NCBI RefSeq assembly: GCF_014284275.1
Contig: NZ_JACOFU010000010.1
Location: 62,001-126,000, forward strand
Direction of reading: 5' to 3'
Length of the DNA: 64,000 nt
Source: Affinundibacterium amnicola
Lineage (GTDB): Bacteria > Pseudomonadota > Gammaproteobacteria > Burkholderiales > Burkholderiaceae_D
The translations under genes and the position numbers were made by a program. Under the pieces are notes generated by a model that had not been told where the DNA came from, did not search any database, and saw only the letters and a program-made list of their open reading frames with translations. Shown in pieces: positions 35,132 to 44,763 of this stretch; positions within the stretch are counted from its first letter, which is position 1; each line of letters begins with the position of its first letter.

Positions 35132-35346
35132 ATCAGTTTCCCTATTTTTTGATGATGCCAATATAACATCTTGGCAGACAGAAAACACTTAAATGCCAGA
35201 TTACACACAAGTATTTGTCAAAAGAAATGCTTATTTAATTGATGATTTTGCACACTTAAAAATCATGCAAATACATTAATGAGCATGAAAATGCAATTTG
35301 AATTTGCCAATAATACCCCCAAAAAACAACAAGGTTTTTGATCATA

Positions 35347-35382
35347 TTGCACGTACCAATTCGCTCATGTAGTATGAATTGG
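35347..35382 (+). promoter_or_regulatory. Predicted promoter with overlapping palindrome, TonB receptor gene
   Basis: TTGCAC (35347) and TAGTAT (35370) are separated by 17 bases, a good sigma-70 pair, about 110 bases before the receptor start. A palindrome CCAATTC / GAATTGG (35356-35362 and 35376-35382) covers the spacer and flanks the -10 box, as an operator would. The rest of the 351-base gap shows no ORF. Confidence 0.5.
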
Positions 35383-35482
35383 CCTAATTCTTGAACGCAA
35401 GCGGGGCATACCAGTTATACAAAAAAACCAATCAACACTCGATTGTTGATGGATCATATTTACAAACAAATGGGAGCAAGAA

Positions 35483-38119
35483 TTGAAAAATAAGACTACA
35501 AATTTCGGCCGTTCGCCGAATAAAGAAATTTTTGTGAAGAGTGCGATTCAAGTCGCAATCGTATTATTAGCAGCAGGTGGAATTGCCAACGCACAAACCG
35601 CCACCCCGGCCAAAGCAGATGAAAAAGCAGCGGCAACACAGGAAGTTCAGCAGGTTGTCGTCACCTCCACCGGTACTCGTGGCTCAAACCGAACGGTGAT
35701 TGATACTCCAGTGCCAATTGATATTTTAGCGGCTTCAGAACTAACCAAGACCGCTCAAGCATCACTTGATAAAGCCCTAGCCTTCCGCGTCCCCTCCTTC
35801 AATACCGTACAAACCCCAGTCAATGATGCAACCTCCCTGCTAGATCCTTACGAGATTCGTAATATGGGTCCAAGCCGTTCACTAATCTTAATTAACGGCA
35901 AGCGTAAAAATGCTAGCTCACTGGTGTACACCCAGACATCACCTGGGCGCGGTGAAAGTGGCGCAGATATTTCAGCCATTCCTCAAGACGCAATCAAGCG
36001 TATTGAAGTTTTACGTGATGGCGCTTCCGCACAGTATGGTTCAGATGCGATTTCTGGTGTCGTCAATATTATTTTGAAAGACAATCCAGAGGGAACATCG
36101 ATTACAGGTCGTGCGGGTGTAACCCACGAAGGTGATGGCAAGATGCAATCGATCAGTCTCAACCATGGTCTGGCGTTGGGAGATAGTGGCTTTGTCAATT
36201 TGACCGGTGAAATTTCCAAAAATGGCTTAGCCTCTCGTTCGGGCATTGTCAGTGCGCGCGGTGAAGCGGCAACGTTTGGCGGCGGGCCTGAAACATTTGC
36301 GGCAGACCTTGCCGCAGTCAACGCCTTCCTGGCAAAGAAGCCTGACGCAGGCAATATCAATGGTTCACCTGAGTCGCGTACGGGGAAGTTCTTAGTTAAT
36401 TCACGATATGACGTCACTGGCGAGGTGAGCGTGTATGGTAACGCAGCATATATAGACAAGAAAATTGATAGTTATGCCAATTATCGTACGCCATACTGGC
36501 GCCCGACAGACTACGGTTTGTTACACCCAGCTGGCACACCATATGAAGGATATGTTCCTGGATTTTTAGGTGCGCTAAAGGACTATAACGCAACGATTGG
36601 TACAAAATTCGATGTTGCTGGATGGTCTGCTGATGTGAGCTTGACTATCGGTGGCAACGAGCAAAAGTATACTGTTACTAATTCAGTTAACCGCGGCATG
36701 GAAGATGCCTATCTGAAAGCAGTAGCGGATAAAACGCCGTTGCCAAAACATGGACAAACACGCTTCGAAGCTGGTGGCTCAAAGTTTACACATACAGTCT
36801 GGAATGCTGACTTTTCAAAAGAGTTAAGTAAGGGCATTAATGCTTACTTTGGTAGTGAAATTCGCTCAGAGAAATACACTTTGATCGCTGGGGAAGAAGC
36901 TTCGTATTTGTATTCTGGCGCAGATTCATATGCTGGCAACACACCAGACAACTCCTTCAGTTCCAAACGTTCCAACTATGGTATCTATGGCGGAGCCACA
37001 TTTAACACAACGGATAAACTGATTATTGATGCAATCGGTCGCTATGAAAAATACAGCGATTTCGGCAATGCGATGATCGGCAAACTGAGTGCTAAGTACC
37101 AATTCAATGACCAATTTACATTGCGTAGTTCATTGTCCACAGGCTTCCGCGCGCCATCGCTACATCAAATCTACACTCAGAAAGCGCAGTACTCTTTCTC
37201 AGGTGGATCAATCCAAGTTTCCGGCTTGGCGAGCAATGTATCAAAAGAAGCTGCAGCACTGGGTGTTCCGAAGTTAAAAGCTGAAAAATCTACCAGCATC
37301 ACTTTGGGGTTAGGCTATAAGCCAAACAAAGACACCAGCATGACACTGGACTACTACAATATCTCTCTCAAAGATCGCATCATTTTGGGTAAAGAAATTA
37401 AACCAAGTGGTGACGCAACTGCAGAACTCGATAAGATTCTGAAAGCAGCAAACATCGTATCTTTGAGCTTCTTTGCCAATGCATTGGATAGCCAAACATC
37501 TGGTATCGATTACGTGTTTAACCACCGTAACATGCAATTAGGTGATGGCAAATTACACTTCAACTGGTCTGGTAACTACTCATTGAAAAATGAGCGTGAT
37601 GGCGCAGTCAATAATCCTGCTGCGATTGCAAAAGCTGGCCAATCTGTTTTGGATATTACGCAAGAAGCCTTGATGTTCACTTCACGTCCGAAGTACAAAT
37701 CCATCATTGGTTTCGACTACGATATCAGCGACTTTAACTTCTCCGTCAACAATACGGTGTTTGGTCCAACCAAGTTCAGAAACGCAGATCTCGATCAAAA
37801 CTTAGCGGTCGTCTTCAAAACCAAAACTTTGACAGACTTTTCAGTTAACTACCAAATCAACAAAAACATGACCTTGGCGTTTGCGATTAACAATATGTTT
37901 AATGTGACACCATCATGGAAATTGGAAGCAGCTGGAGACAAAGCTAAAGGTCAGGCTATTCTCGATAGCAAGACAGTGGACTACACTGGCCGTACGCCAA
38001 CGCAAATTCAGTCTGATAACATCACATTTGACCAACGTTATTCCATGGTCACTTATGATGGTTCGCATTTCAGCCAATTAGGTCGTATTTACAATCTGTC
38101 TCTGAACTACCGCTTCTAA
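35483..38119 (+). CDS. TonB-dependent outer-membrane receptor
   Basis: An 878-residue receptor that imports a ligand (siderophore, vitamin or oligomer) across the outer membrane with TonB energy. The signal peptide runs to about residue 37 (VAIVLLAAGGIANAQ). The plug domain shows QQVVVTSTGTRGS (TonB-box region), EIRNMGPSRSLILINGKRK, and IPQDAIKRIEVLRDGASAQYGSDAISGVVNII. The 22-strand barrel ends in the aromatic C-terminus LNYRF. It starts at TTG with GGGAG eight bases upstream. The plug resembles receptors for unknown or carbohydrate ligands rather than a named siderophore. The corrinoid/metal-binding protein gene downstream faces it and is separated by a terminator. Confidence 0.95.
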   Translation: MKNKTTNFGRSPNKEIFVKSAIQVAIVLLAAGGIANAQTATPAKADEKAAATQEVQQVVVTSTGTRGSNRTVIDTPVPIDILAASELTKTAQASLDKALAFRVPSFNTVQTPVNDATSLLDPYEIRNMGPSRSLILINGKRKNASSLVYTQTSPGRGESGADISAIPQDAIKRIEVLRDGASAQYGSDAISGVVNIILKDNPEGTSITGRAGVTHEGDGKMQSISLNHGLALGDSGFVNLTGEISKNGLASRSGIVSARGEAATFGGGPETFAADLAAVNAFLAKKPDAGNINGSPESRTGKFLVNSRYDVTGEVSVYGNAAYIDKKIDSYANYRTPYWRPTDYGLLHPAGTPYEGYVPGFLGALKDYNATIGTKFDVAGWSADVSLTIGGNEQKYTVTNSVNRGMEDAYLKAVADKTPLPKHGQTRFEAGGSKFTHTVWNADFSKELSKGINAYFGSEIRSEKYTLIAGEEASYLYSGADSYAGNTPDNSFSSKRSNYGIYGGATFNTTDKLIIDAIGRYEKYSDFGNAMIGKLSAKYQFNDQFTLRSSLSTGFRAPSLHQIYTQKAQYSFSGGSIQVSGLASNVSKEAAALGVPKLKAEKSTSITLGLGYKPNKDTSMTLDYYNISLKDRIILGKEIKPSGDATAELDKILKAANIVSLSFFANALDSQTSGIDYVFNHRNMQLGDGKLHFNWSGNYSLKNERDGAVNNPAAIAKAGQSVLDITQEALMFTSRPKYKSIIGFDYDISDFNFSVNNTVFGPTKFRNADLDQNLAVVFKTKTLTDFSVNYQINKNMTLAFAINNMFNVTPSWKLEAAGDKAKGQAILDSKTVDYTGRTPTQIQSDNITFDQRYSMVTYDGSHFSQLGRIYNLSLNYRF

Positions 38120-38170
38120 TTCCATTTGGATTAAAGCAGATCGAAACTGACATCGTTTCGACAAACAAAA

Positions 38171-38199
38171 AGACCACGAATTATTCGTGGTCTTTTTTT
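38171..38199. terminator. Strong bidirectional terminator
   Basis: Perfect ten-base stem AGACCACGAA / TTCGTGGTCT with a three-base loop, followed by T7 on the plus strand and by T-rich sequence on the minus strand. It ends the TonB receptor gene and the convergent binding-protein gene. Confidence 0.9.
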
Positions 38200-38220
38200 G
38201 TGTTCAGACTAAGACAAGAA

Positions 38221-39036
38221 CTACGTTGACAATTCAAGCTGCGCCAAATACGACAAACCAGCAATCGCACGACTACCATACCAAGACAGCATTTCTCCAT
38301 CAACCAGTTTCACGGGCTTCTGAATTTGCTGTTGTAGCTGCTCTGCATGCAACTGCGTAAAACTATACGGTTCCGTTGACAAAAGCACGACATCAATTGT
38401 GTGCAGAGATGCATCATCCCAATCAAACACGGGATAACGTTTTTCAATTTCTGTGATTTGTGTCGTTTGCCACTGCTGCCATCCACGTAACGCAAGATTC
38501 TGTGCGATATAGGTATCGCGACTGACTGTCATCCACGGATCTTTCCAGATGCAGTAGAGCACATTTTTTGGTATTGAATCTACAGGTATTTGCAGCAGAT
38601 TTTTTTCAAATTCTGCACACAATTGCTCAGCGCGTGGCAAGACGCCAAAGACCGCGCCAAGTAAGCGAAACATGCTCAAATTATCTGCAGGCTTCACTGG
38701 ATGCGTCACAACAATATGCGGAATAAACTGCGCCAACAGGTCCACAGTTGGCTTTTCATTTTCATCAATATTAACGATCAAATGTGTCGGAGCTAACTTT
38801 TTCAGCTTTTCCAAATTAACGTCTTTGGTGCCACCAATTTTAGGAATATCACGAACAAGTTCTTTAGGATGTATGCAGAAGCCAGTTCGTGCCACCAAAA
38901 ATTTTGCCAACCCTAAATCACATAATAACTCTGTGATCGAAGGAACGAGACAAGCGATCCTAGGGTGATCACTCAGTCCGACAGGTGTATGTTGGGTTCC
39001 TATTGCATCGGTCAACCAAGGTGTATTCAATTGCAT
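38221..39036 (-). CDS. Helical-backbone metal receptor (BtuF/FecB-like binding protein)
   Basis: A 271-residue protein of the type III periplasmic-binding fold: RIACLVPSITELLCDLGL near residue 27, LARTGFCIHPKEL-like VARTGFCIHP, IPKIGGTKDVNLEKLKKLAPTHLIVN near residue 85, and LSWYGSRAIAGLSYL at the end. BtuF-like proteins bind cobalamin or metal chelates. It has no visible signal peptide, as for a common Burkholderiales subgroup often annotated as cobalamin-binding protein, so it may act in the cytoplasm or the start may be wrong. It follows an SDR gene by 11 bases and is co-transcribed with it. No ABC permease or ATPase is adjacent. Confidence 0.82.
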   Translation of the reverse strand: MQLNTPWLTDAIGTQHTPVGLSDHPRIACLVPSITELLCDLGLAKFLVARTGFCIHPKELVRDIPKIGGTKDVNLEKLKKLAPTHLIVNIDENEKPTVDLLAQFIPHIVVTHPVKPADNLSMFRLLGAVFGVLPRAEQLCAEFEKNLLQIPVDSIPKNVLYCIWKDPWMTVSRDTYIAQNLALRGWQQWQTTQITEIEKRYPVFDWDDASLHTIDVVLLSTEPYSFTQLHAEQLQQQIQKPVKLVDGEMLSWYGSRAIAGLSYLAQLELST

Positions 39037-39047
39037 ATTGCGGCTCT

Positions 39048-39830
39048 TTATTGATCTGAAGATGAGCGTGACTTGCGAGGGGCATTTGCAAACAAGAAGT
39101 CATAAAGAAAATTTGGCAAAGTACGTAATACCTTGGAGACCACTCCCATCTGCCACGGGATGACGCGATAACTTATTCCACGCTGAATACAGGTGATTGC
39201 ACGCTTGGCGAATTGATGTGCTGGCATCAAAAAGGGCATCGCATAAGTATTAATTTGCGTCATTGGCGTATCGATGTAACCCGGTGCGATGGTAACAACC
39301 TTAATTCCACTCGAACGCAATTCCACGCGTAAAGATTCGCAATAACTGATCACCGCCGCCTTCGAGGCACTATAAGCACTAGCACCTGGCAAACCACGAA
39401 TACCGGCAACACTGGCGATACCAACCAATCGACAGTTACTGGTATCGGCATGCATTTTCATATGCTCAATAAATGGTGAGAACGTTGCGACTGTGGCGAG
39501 AACATTGGTATCCATGACACGCCGAAAGACGGCCAAATCTTCACTTAGTTCAGTCAAAGTACCAACCGAAATTCCTGCACTGGCGACAACCACATTAACC
39601 ACACCAGCCAGTTGAATAAAATGTTCTGCCGCCGAATATAAGGATGCATGGTCGTTCACATCCAGCGCATATATCTGATGCAATTCTGCATTTGGCAAGG
39701 TATCACGCAAAGCTTGCAAAGCGTCGTGACGACGACCTACTAATGCTAAGCGCGCACCTTGCTCCGCATATTCGCGCGCAATCGCGAGTCCCAAACCAGA
39801 TGATGCGCCTGTAATAAAAACTGCTTGCAT
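39048..39830 (-). CDS. SDR-family oxidoreductase
   Basis: A 260-residue short-chain dehydrogenase: QAVFITGASSGLGLAIAREYA at the start, VNVVVASAGIS in place of the usual NNAG, the active-site serine in VGIASVAGIRGLPGASAYSASKAA with YSASK near residue 155, and a C-terminal part with FAKRAITCIQRGISYRVIPW. It resembles the YdfG/DltE-like general SDR group; the substrate is unknown. The ATG at 39830 is chosen because GAGGA lies upstream and the Rossmann motif follows at once; the frame is open 24 codons further. It lies downstream of the dsbA terminator and upstream of the binding-protein gene. Confidence 0.88.
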   Translation of the reverse strand: MQAVFITGASSGLGLAIAREYAEQGARLALVGRRHDALQALRDTLPNAELHQIYALDVNDHASLYSAAEHFIQLAGVVNVVVASAGISVGTLTELSEDLAVFRRVMDTNVLATVATFSPFIEHMKMHADTSNCRLVGIASVAGIRGLPGASAYSASKAAVISYCESLRVELRSSGIKVVTIAPGYIDTPMTQINTYAMPFLMPAHQFAKRAITCIQRGISYRVIPWQMGVVSKVLRTLPNFLYDFLFANAPRKSRSSSDQ

Positions 39831-39885
39831 AAAGATTGTCCTCGATTCAGTTTGCCAATATTTGCGCTGCGCACTCTGTGCCAGA

Positions 39886-39914
39886 CAAAAAAAATCCGTC
39901 ATATCGACGGATTT
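39886..39914 (-). terminator. Terminator after dsbA
   Basis: On the minus strand AAATCCGTC / GACGGATTT with a five-base loop followed by eight T, beginning 27 bases after the dsbA stop. It ends the argS - SPOR - dsbA run. Confidence 0.88.
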
Positions 39915-39940
39915 CTTTTGCGGCTGAAAAACGCCTTAGC

Positions 39941-40627
39941 TTACTTCTTTTTATTCACAACCGGTGCGGCACCGGCAGGATTTTTTTCTTTGTACGCTTT
40001 ATCAACCAGCCAATCCATCACAACTAAACCAGCATGTGAACCATCACGTACTTTCGACTTCGCAAACAAATCTGCAGGAGAAACGATGAAGCGACCATCA
40101 ATTGCAACCATCGGAACGCCATTAATCTTGTAATCACCCATCAATTGAACTGCACGATTGACTTTCGATTGAATCGCGAAAGAACCATAGATGTCGGTGA
40201 ATTTCTTTTTATCCAAACCAACTTTCTCTACATATCTAAACACGTCTGCATCACTTGACAATCGATTACGGTCGATATGATAAGCGTTAAAAGTTTTCAA
40301 TTGATATTCATCCACCTTACCCATCGCTTCTAAAGTGAAATACAACTTTTGTTGCGAGGCCATCAAATCACTGAACTTCACATGCACACGCTTCACCACG
40401 ATGCGATCACCTTGCTTTTTAATCCAAGCTTCGAGGTAAGGCTCGAATGCATTACACGCTGGACAATAATAGCCAAAGAATTCTGTGACTTCTACTTTTT
40501 TACCTGCATCGGTTGGCTGTGGGCGATCCAAAACAGTGTATTCCTGACCTAGACGCGGTTCTTGCGCTGCCGCAGAGAAAGATAGGAAGGCAATACTGAC
40601 TAACAGTAACTGACGAAATAAACGCAT
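39941..40627 (-). CDS. dsbA: Thiol:disulphide interchange protein DsbA
   Basis: A 228-residue periplasmic oxidoreductase that introduces disulphides into exported proteins and is re-oxidised by DsbB. A signal peptide (LFRQLLLVSIAFLSFSAAAQ) precedes a thioredoxin fold with the active site FFGYYCPACNAFEP (CPAC, near residue 55). The helical insert and the cis-proline loop (INGVPMVAIDGR) are present. The CPAC site instead of the E. coli CPHC is usual in Betaproteobacteria. The C-terminus is lysine-rich (NKKK). AGAGGAAA precedes the ATG. It follows the SPOR-protein gene. Confidence 0.95.
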   Translation of the reverse strand: MRLFRQLLLVSIAFLSFSAAAQEPRLGQEYTVLDRPQPTDAGKKVEVTEFFGYYCPACNAFEPYLEAWIKKQGDRIVVKRVHVKFSDLMASQQKLYFTLEAMGKVDEYQLKTFNAYHIDRNRLSSDADVFRYVEKVGLDKKKFTDIYGSFAIQSKVNRAVQLMGDYKINGVPMVAIDGRFIVSPADLFAKSKVRDGSHAGLVVMDWLVDKAYKEKNPAGAAPVVNKKK

Positions 40628-40669
40628 GGTTTCCTCTTAATGTGTGAATTCAAAATAATATGGCAATAT

Positions 40670-41314
40670 TTACTTGGCAGATCGTACGATAGCCGTCTCT
40701 ACACTGTTCTCTGACAACTTGGCGCGCATTTTGTTCATCGCATCGAAACTTTCAAACGGCCCGACTCTCACTCTGTGCAAAACGCCATTGTCGCCAGCCT
40801 TCTCAGAGACCGCAGCCTCAACACCCACCATCGCCAATTTAGCGCGCGCACTTTCAGCATCTGCAACTTCTTTAAACGCACCAATCTGCAGGAAATAAAT
40901 GTATTTATCGTCTGCTACGTCTGGCTTGGAAGCTGCAGTCGGTGCCGCCTGTGCTGCAACTGAAGCAGGTGCAGCCGCTGCAGCATTGGCTGCGGCACTT
41001 AAGGCGTCTGCTGGCTTAGCCGCTTCCACAGCTTTACTCGCCGCCACTTCCTTCGCTGCCAGACTGACCGCGTCTTTATTGCCATACAATGGTTTGTTAG
41101 GATCCTGCATCTGCGCCAATGGCAAATCTGCTTTATCCGTTTTACCATTTTTATTGGTAAAAGGCGTCGACGCTTTGTTAATCACCAAGGCAACGATTAC
41201 CGCAATTCCCAGACCGATGACCAGACCAATGATAATTCCCATTAAAGTATTACCAGACTGACGACGACATTGTACGGAGTTCTTCTTTGTGCTTTTACTA
41301 TTAACGAAATGCAT
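40670..41314 (-). CDS. SPOR-domain membrane protein (FtsN-like)
   Basis: A 214-residue bitopic inner-membrane protein. A short cytoplasmic N-terminus is followed by a membrane helix (GNTLMGIIIGLVIGLGIAVIVALVI, about residues 20-45), an alanine-rich linker (AAANAAAAAPASVAAQAAP) and a C-terminal SPOR domain (about 138-214: YIYFLQIGAFKEVADAESARAKL ... LHRVRVGPFESFDAMNKMRAKL). SPOR domains bind denuded septal peptidoglycan; the layout is that of FtsN. It lies between argS and dsbA, a common arrangement in Burkholderiales. AGGGG just before the ATG at 41314 fixes the start. Confidence 0.9.
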   Translation of the reverse strand: MHFVNSKSTKKNSVQCRRQSGNTLMGIIIGLVIGLGIAVIVALVINKASTPFTNKNGKTDKADLPLAQMQDPNKPLYGNKDAVSLAAKEVAASKAVEAAKPADALSAAANAAAAAPASVAAQAAPTAASKPDVADDKYIYFLQIGAFKEVADAESARAKLAMVGVEAAVSEKAGDNGVLHRVRVGPFESFDAMNKMRAKLSENSVETAIVRSAK

Positions 41315-41360
41315 ATTTCCCCTAAATCTACAGTGCTTGATTGTTATGCCAACGAACTGC

Positions 41361-43073
41361 TTACATTTGATTTGGTGCAGAAACCCCAATCAAACTGAGG
41401 CCATTACGTAAAACCTGACGCGTTGCCAGAATTAACGCTAAGCGCGCCAACTTGGTTGGCTCATCATCGACTAATACACGTTCGGCATTGTAATAACTAT
41501 GCAATTCGCCTGCCAAATCACGCAAGTAGAATGCAACTTGATGCGGTCCCAACTCTTCTAAGGCTTTTTCCAACATTTCTGGATATTCGGCCAGCTTTTG
41601 CAATAAAGATGCTTCACGCGGGGCCGTCAATGGCGATAAATCAACCTCTTTCAATGCGGCCAAATCGGCGTCAGATTCACTGTACTGCGCTAACATACGG
41701 CAAATACGCGCATGTGCATAATGCACGTAGTACACTGGATTTTCATCAGACTTAGCCAACGCGACATCAACGTCAAACACAAATTCAGTGTCTGCTTTGC
41801 GTGAAATCAGGAAAAAACGTACTGCGTCACGACCTTTTTGCACATCGCCGCCACCCGACCATTCGATCAAATCACGCACCGTCACGTAGGAACCAGCACG
41901 CTTGGAAATTTTCACTTCCTCACCATCTTTCATGACGGTGACCATTTTGTGCAAAACATAATCTGGATAACCTTGTGGTATCCCCTGATTGACCGCCTGC
42001 AAACCAGCGCGCACCCGCGCAATCGTACCGTGATGATCACTACCTTGTACGTTAATCGCTTGACTAAATCCACGCTGCCATTTGACCACGTGATAAGCCA
42101 CATCCGGCACGAAGTAGGTGTAAGTGCCGTCCGACTTTTTCATGACGCGATCTTTATCATCACCGTATTCTGTCGTACGCAACCACAAGGCGCCATCTTG
42201 CTCATAGGTTTTACCAGCAGCAATCAAGGCCGCAACAGCCGCTTCAACTTTTCCATCTGTATAGAGCGAAGACTCAAGATAATAATTATCGAACTTCACA
42301 CCGAATGCTAACAAATCAATATCTTGTTCGTTTCGCAGATATGTCACGCCAAATTGACGGATAGAATCGAGATCATTGACATCACCATTAGCGGTAACAG
42401 GCTCACCGTTACTGGCAGAAACCGTTTTCTTGGCTAAGAAATCCTGAGCAATCTCGGCGATATATTCGCCGTTATAAGCAGATTCTGGCCACCCAGCTTC
42501 GCCGGGCTTAAAACCCTTGGCACGTGCTTGCACTGACAAAGCAAGATTACCGATCTGCACACCCGCATCGTTATAGTAAAACTCACGCGTCACCTGATAG
42601 CTTTGCGCTTCTAGCAGTGCCGACAAGGCATCTCCAAGCGCACCTTGGCGACCGTGACCTACATGCAGAGGACCCGTAGGATTCGCGGAAACAAATTCGA
42701 CAATCACTTTCTTACCAGCGCCTTTAGCACCTTTGCCAAACTGGTCTTGCTGCTGCAAAATCGTTTTCACGACAGCTTGTTTTGCCGCCGCCGTAACACG
42801 TAGATTAATAAAGCCTGGACCGGCAAGTTCTGCGCTGGCGATCAAAGGATTGTTTTGCGCTAACAAAGCATCGACAATCTGTTGCGCTAATTCGCGTGGA
42901 TTTTTCTTCAAAGGCTTCGCAATTTGCATTGCAATATTACAAGCAATGTCACCGTGTGAAGGGTCGCGCGGACGCTCAAGTGCGATCGTAGGATTGAGTT
43001 CAGTTCCAGCGATGATCGGCGCGACTACGCTTTTTAATGCTTCGAGTATGTCTTGTTTTTGCTGAGCTAACAT
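41361..43073 (-). CDS. argS: Arginyl-tRNA synthetase
   Basis: A 570-residue class I aminoacyl-tRNA synthetase that charges tRNA(Arg). The N-terminal Add-1 domain occupies about residues 1-110. The HIGH-type motif is HVGHGR (in [20 protein letters not shown], near residue 135). The KMSKS region is [17 protein letters not shown] near residue 385, in the lysine-poor form usual for ArgRS. The C-terminal DALR anticodon-binding domain ends in [14 protein letters not shown]. Length is normal. The SPOR gene follows after 46 bases on the same strand. The ribosome site is weak. Confidence 0.97.
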   Translation of the reverse strand: MLAQQKQDILEALKSVVAPIIAGTELNPTIALERPRDPSHGDIACNIAMQIAKPLKKNPRELAQQIVDALLAQNNPLIASAELAGPGFINLRVTAAAKQAVVKTILQQQDQFGKGAKGAGKKVIVEFVSANPTGPLHVGHGRQGALGDALSALLEAQSYQVTREFYYNDAGVQIGNLALSVQARAKGFKPGEAGWPESAYNGEYIAEIAQDFLAKKTVSASNGEPVTANGDVNDLDSIRQFGVTYLRNEQDIDLLAFGVKFDNYYLESSLYTDGKVEAAVAALIAAGKTYEQDGALWLRTTEYGDDKDRVMKKSDGTYTYFVPDVAYHVVKWQRGFSQAINVQGSDHHGTIARVRAGLQAVNQGIPQGYPDYVLHKMVTVMKDGEEVKISKRAGSYVTVRDLIEWSGGGDVQKGRDAVRFFLISRKADTEFVFDVDVALAKSDENPVYYVHYAHARICRMLAQYSESDADLAALKEVDLSPLTAPREASLLQKLAEYPEMLEKALEELGPHQVAFYLRDLAGELHSYYNAERVLVDDEPTKLARLALILATRQVLRNGLSLIGVSAPNQM

Positions 43074-43350
43074 GGTGTTTAGATAGTTTTTTGCTGCGCG
43101 CGAAAATCACGACACAAGCAAATATTTTAGAGAAAATTAGTCTGCATTATAACCTTTGTCCGACAGCTAATTTACGGCAAACGATCCCAAGCTAGGTAAA
43201 AACATCGGAATATCGTACCGACCTTCCTCCTGACCCGCATAGCAAACGCCTATTCCTCATTCAATTGAAGTAAGTTTTCTGCACAGAAGCGTCTACAAGC
43301 AAGCAACGAAGGTGTAAAATCAGTCGCTTTTCCTCTTCTCTGGATTGCAC

Positions 43351-44259
43351 ATGTGGTTTAAGAATTTACAAGTTTTCCGTCTTCCTGCGCCTTGGAAAGT
43401 CGATGTTGAACAATTGAATATGCAATTGGCATCACAGTCCTTTTCCAACACGGGCTCTGGCGATATGCAAAGCGAAGGCTGGGCATCACCTCGCGGCAAT
43501 GAGCAACTGGTACACAGCGTCAACCAACAGTTGTTACTTTTATTGCAAACAGAAAAGAAACTATTGCCTTCGTCCGTCGTAAACCAGGTCACCAAAGCGC
43601 GCGCCAAAGAACTGGAAGAGCAACAGGGTTTCGCTCCGGGTCGCAAAGCCATGAAGGACTTGAAAGAGCGCGTCACTGATGAGTTATTACCACGCGCCTT
43701 TTCTATCACGCGGCAAACATGGGTTTGGATCGATCCGGTCAATGGTTGGTTAGTGATCGATAGTTCTAGCCCTAGCAAAGCCGATGAAGTGATCAAGCTA
43801 CTCTTGAAGTGCGACAAAATCCCGATGGAAAGTTTGCGCACTAAGATTTCCCCGCAAACAGCGATGACCGATTGGTTAGCTGGTAATGAAGCACCAAAGG
43901 GCTTCACGATAGACCAAGACACTGAGTTACGCGCGCACACTGAAGATAAAGCCACCGTCCGCTATGTACGTCACTCAATTGATCCGGACGATGTGCAACG
44001 TCATATTGCTGCGGGCAAACAATGCACAAAATTAGCCATGACTTGGGATGACAAGATTTCCTTTGTTCTCTCCGAGAATCTGGCAATCAAGCGTATCAAG
44101 CCTTTGGATATTTTGAATGAAGATAAAGATCAGCGTACTGCGGATGAAAATGAACGTTTCGATGCCGATTTCTTGTTAATGGCTTCTGAATTAGCCAAAA
44201 TGATTGATGATATTGTGTTTTCATTAGGAGGACAGCTAGCCGATCCTTTGGCTGCATAG
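43351..44259 (+). CDS. rdgC: Recombination-associated protein RdgC
   Basis: A 302-residue protein that forms ring-shaped dimers on double-stranded DNA and limits RecA filament formation. It begins MWFKNLQVFRLPAPW, the typical RdgC start, with RETCWVWIDPVNGWLVIDSSSPSKADEV-like middle region (visible as TWVWIDPVNGWLVID near residue 128) and the C-terminal KLAMTWDDKISFVLSENLAIKRIKPLDI block. The upstream TTG two codons earlier is ignored in favour of the ATG. It is a lone gene, ended by a terminator. Confidence 0.95.
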   Translation: MWFKNLQVFRLPAPWKVDVEQLNMQLASQSFSNTGSGDMQSEGWASPRGNEQLVHSVNQQLLLLLQTEKKLLPSSVVNQVTKARAKELEEQQGFAPGRKAMKDLKERVTDELLPRAFSITRQTWVWIDPVNGWLVIDSSSPSKADEVIKLLLKCDKIPMESLRTKISPQTAMTDWLAGNEAPKGFTIDQDTELRAHTEDKATVRYVRHSIDPDDVQRHIAAGKQCTKLAMTWDDKISFVLSENLAIKRIKPLDILNEDKDQRTADENERFDADFLLMASELAKMIDDIVFSLGGQLADPLAA

Positions 44260-44288
44260 AACGAAAGCCGCTCACTAAACGTCCTAAC

Positions 44289-44313
44289 TGCCAGCTTATG
44301 CTGGCATTTTTTT
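44289..44313 (+). terminator. Terminator after rdgC
   Basis: Perfect stem TGCCAGC / GCTGGCA with a TTAT loop followed by seven T, 30 bases after the rdgC stop. Confidence 0.9.
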
Positions 44314-44415
44314 GCCCGCACATTTGAGAATACAAAACATTTTATATAGCTATTGTCACCAAACTACTGGTTGTAGCATCAGATGCATCTGACACATCAG
44401 TTTTGTATAGACGAA

Positions 44416-44441
44416 AAAAAACGCGCCTTAGCGCGTTTTTT
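44416..44441 (-). terminator. Terminator after the tRNA genes
   Basis: Perfect stem AAAAAACGCGC / GCGCGTTTTTT with a four-base loop; on the minus strand it is followed by a T-run and lies 10 bases beyond the CCA end of tRNA-Asp. Confidence 0.9.
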
Positions 44442-44450
44442 CTTACAACT

Positions 44451-44527
44451 TGGCGGAGCGGACGGGGCTCGAACCCGCGACCCCCGGCGTGACAGGCCGG
44501 TATTCTAACCAACTGAACTACCACTCC
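44451..44527 (-). tRNA. tRNA-Asp (GTC)
   Basis: A 77-base tRNA with encoded CCA end. The acceptor stem GGAGTGG pairs with CCGCTCC (one G-U-like pair). The D-arm contains AGTTCAGTTGGTTAGAAT, the anticodon loop is CTGTCAC with GTC at 44491-44493, and the T-arm is GCGGGTTCGAGCCCCGT. All bases fit a standard bacterial tRNA-Asp. It lies 34 bases downstream of tRNA-Val and shares its terminator. Confidence 0.97.
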
Positions 44528-44561
44528 GTTTTAGAAACGTATCTGTTCTTCAATTATTTGA

Positions 44562-44637
44562 TGGTGGGTGCTGAGAGGCTCGAACTCCCGACCTACGCCT
44601 TGTAAGGGCGCCGCTCTACCAACTGAGCTAAGCACCC
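44562..44637 (-). tRNA. tRNA-Val (TAC)
   Basis: A 76-base tRNA with encoded CCA. The acceptor stem GGGTGCT pairs with AGCACCC, the D-arm is AGCTCAGTTGGTAGAGC, the anticodon loop is CTTACAA with TAC at 44602-44604, and the T-arm is TCGGGAGTTCGAGCCTCTC. It is transcribed first, followed by tRNA-Asp. Confidence 0.97.
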
Positions 44638-44763
44638 ATATTGCCAAAATTGACAACTTGCTTAGTTCAAATAACTGCTTGCTGTGTCATCAGCAACGAC
44701 AGAAACAAGATTATAGGCACATTTCTAAATTCTGTCTAGGGGGTCTGCATATTTTTATTCGAA

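Noticed and set aside
43320-43955. A 211-residue ORF antisense to rdgC
   Set aside because: Fully overlaps the well-identified rdgC gene and shows no domain.
44342-44524. A 60-residue minus-strand ORF overlapping tRNA-Asp
   Set aside because: It is the read-through translation of the tRNA and its terminator; such frames are common artefacts.
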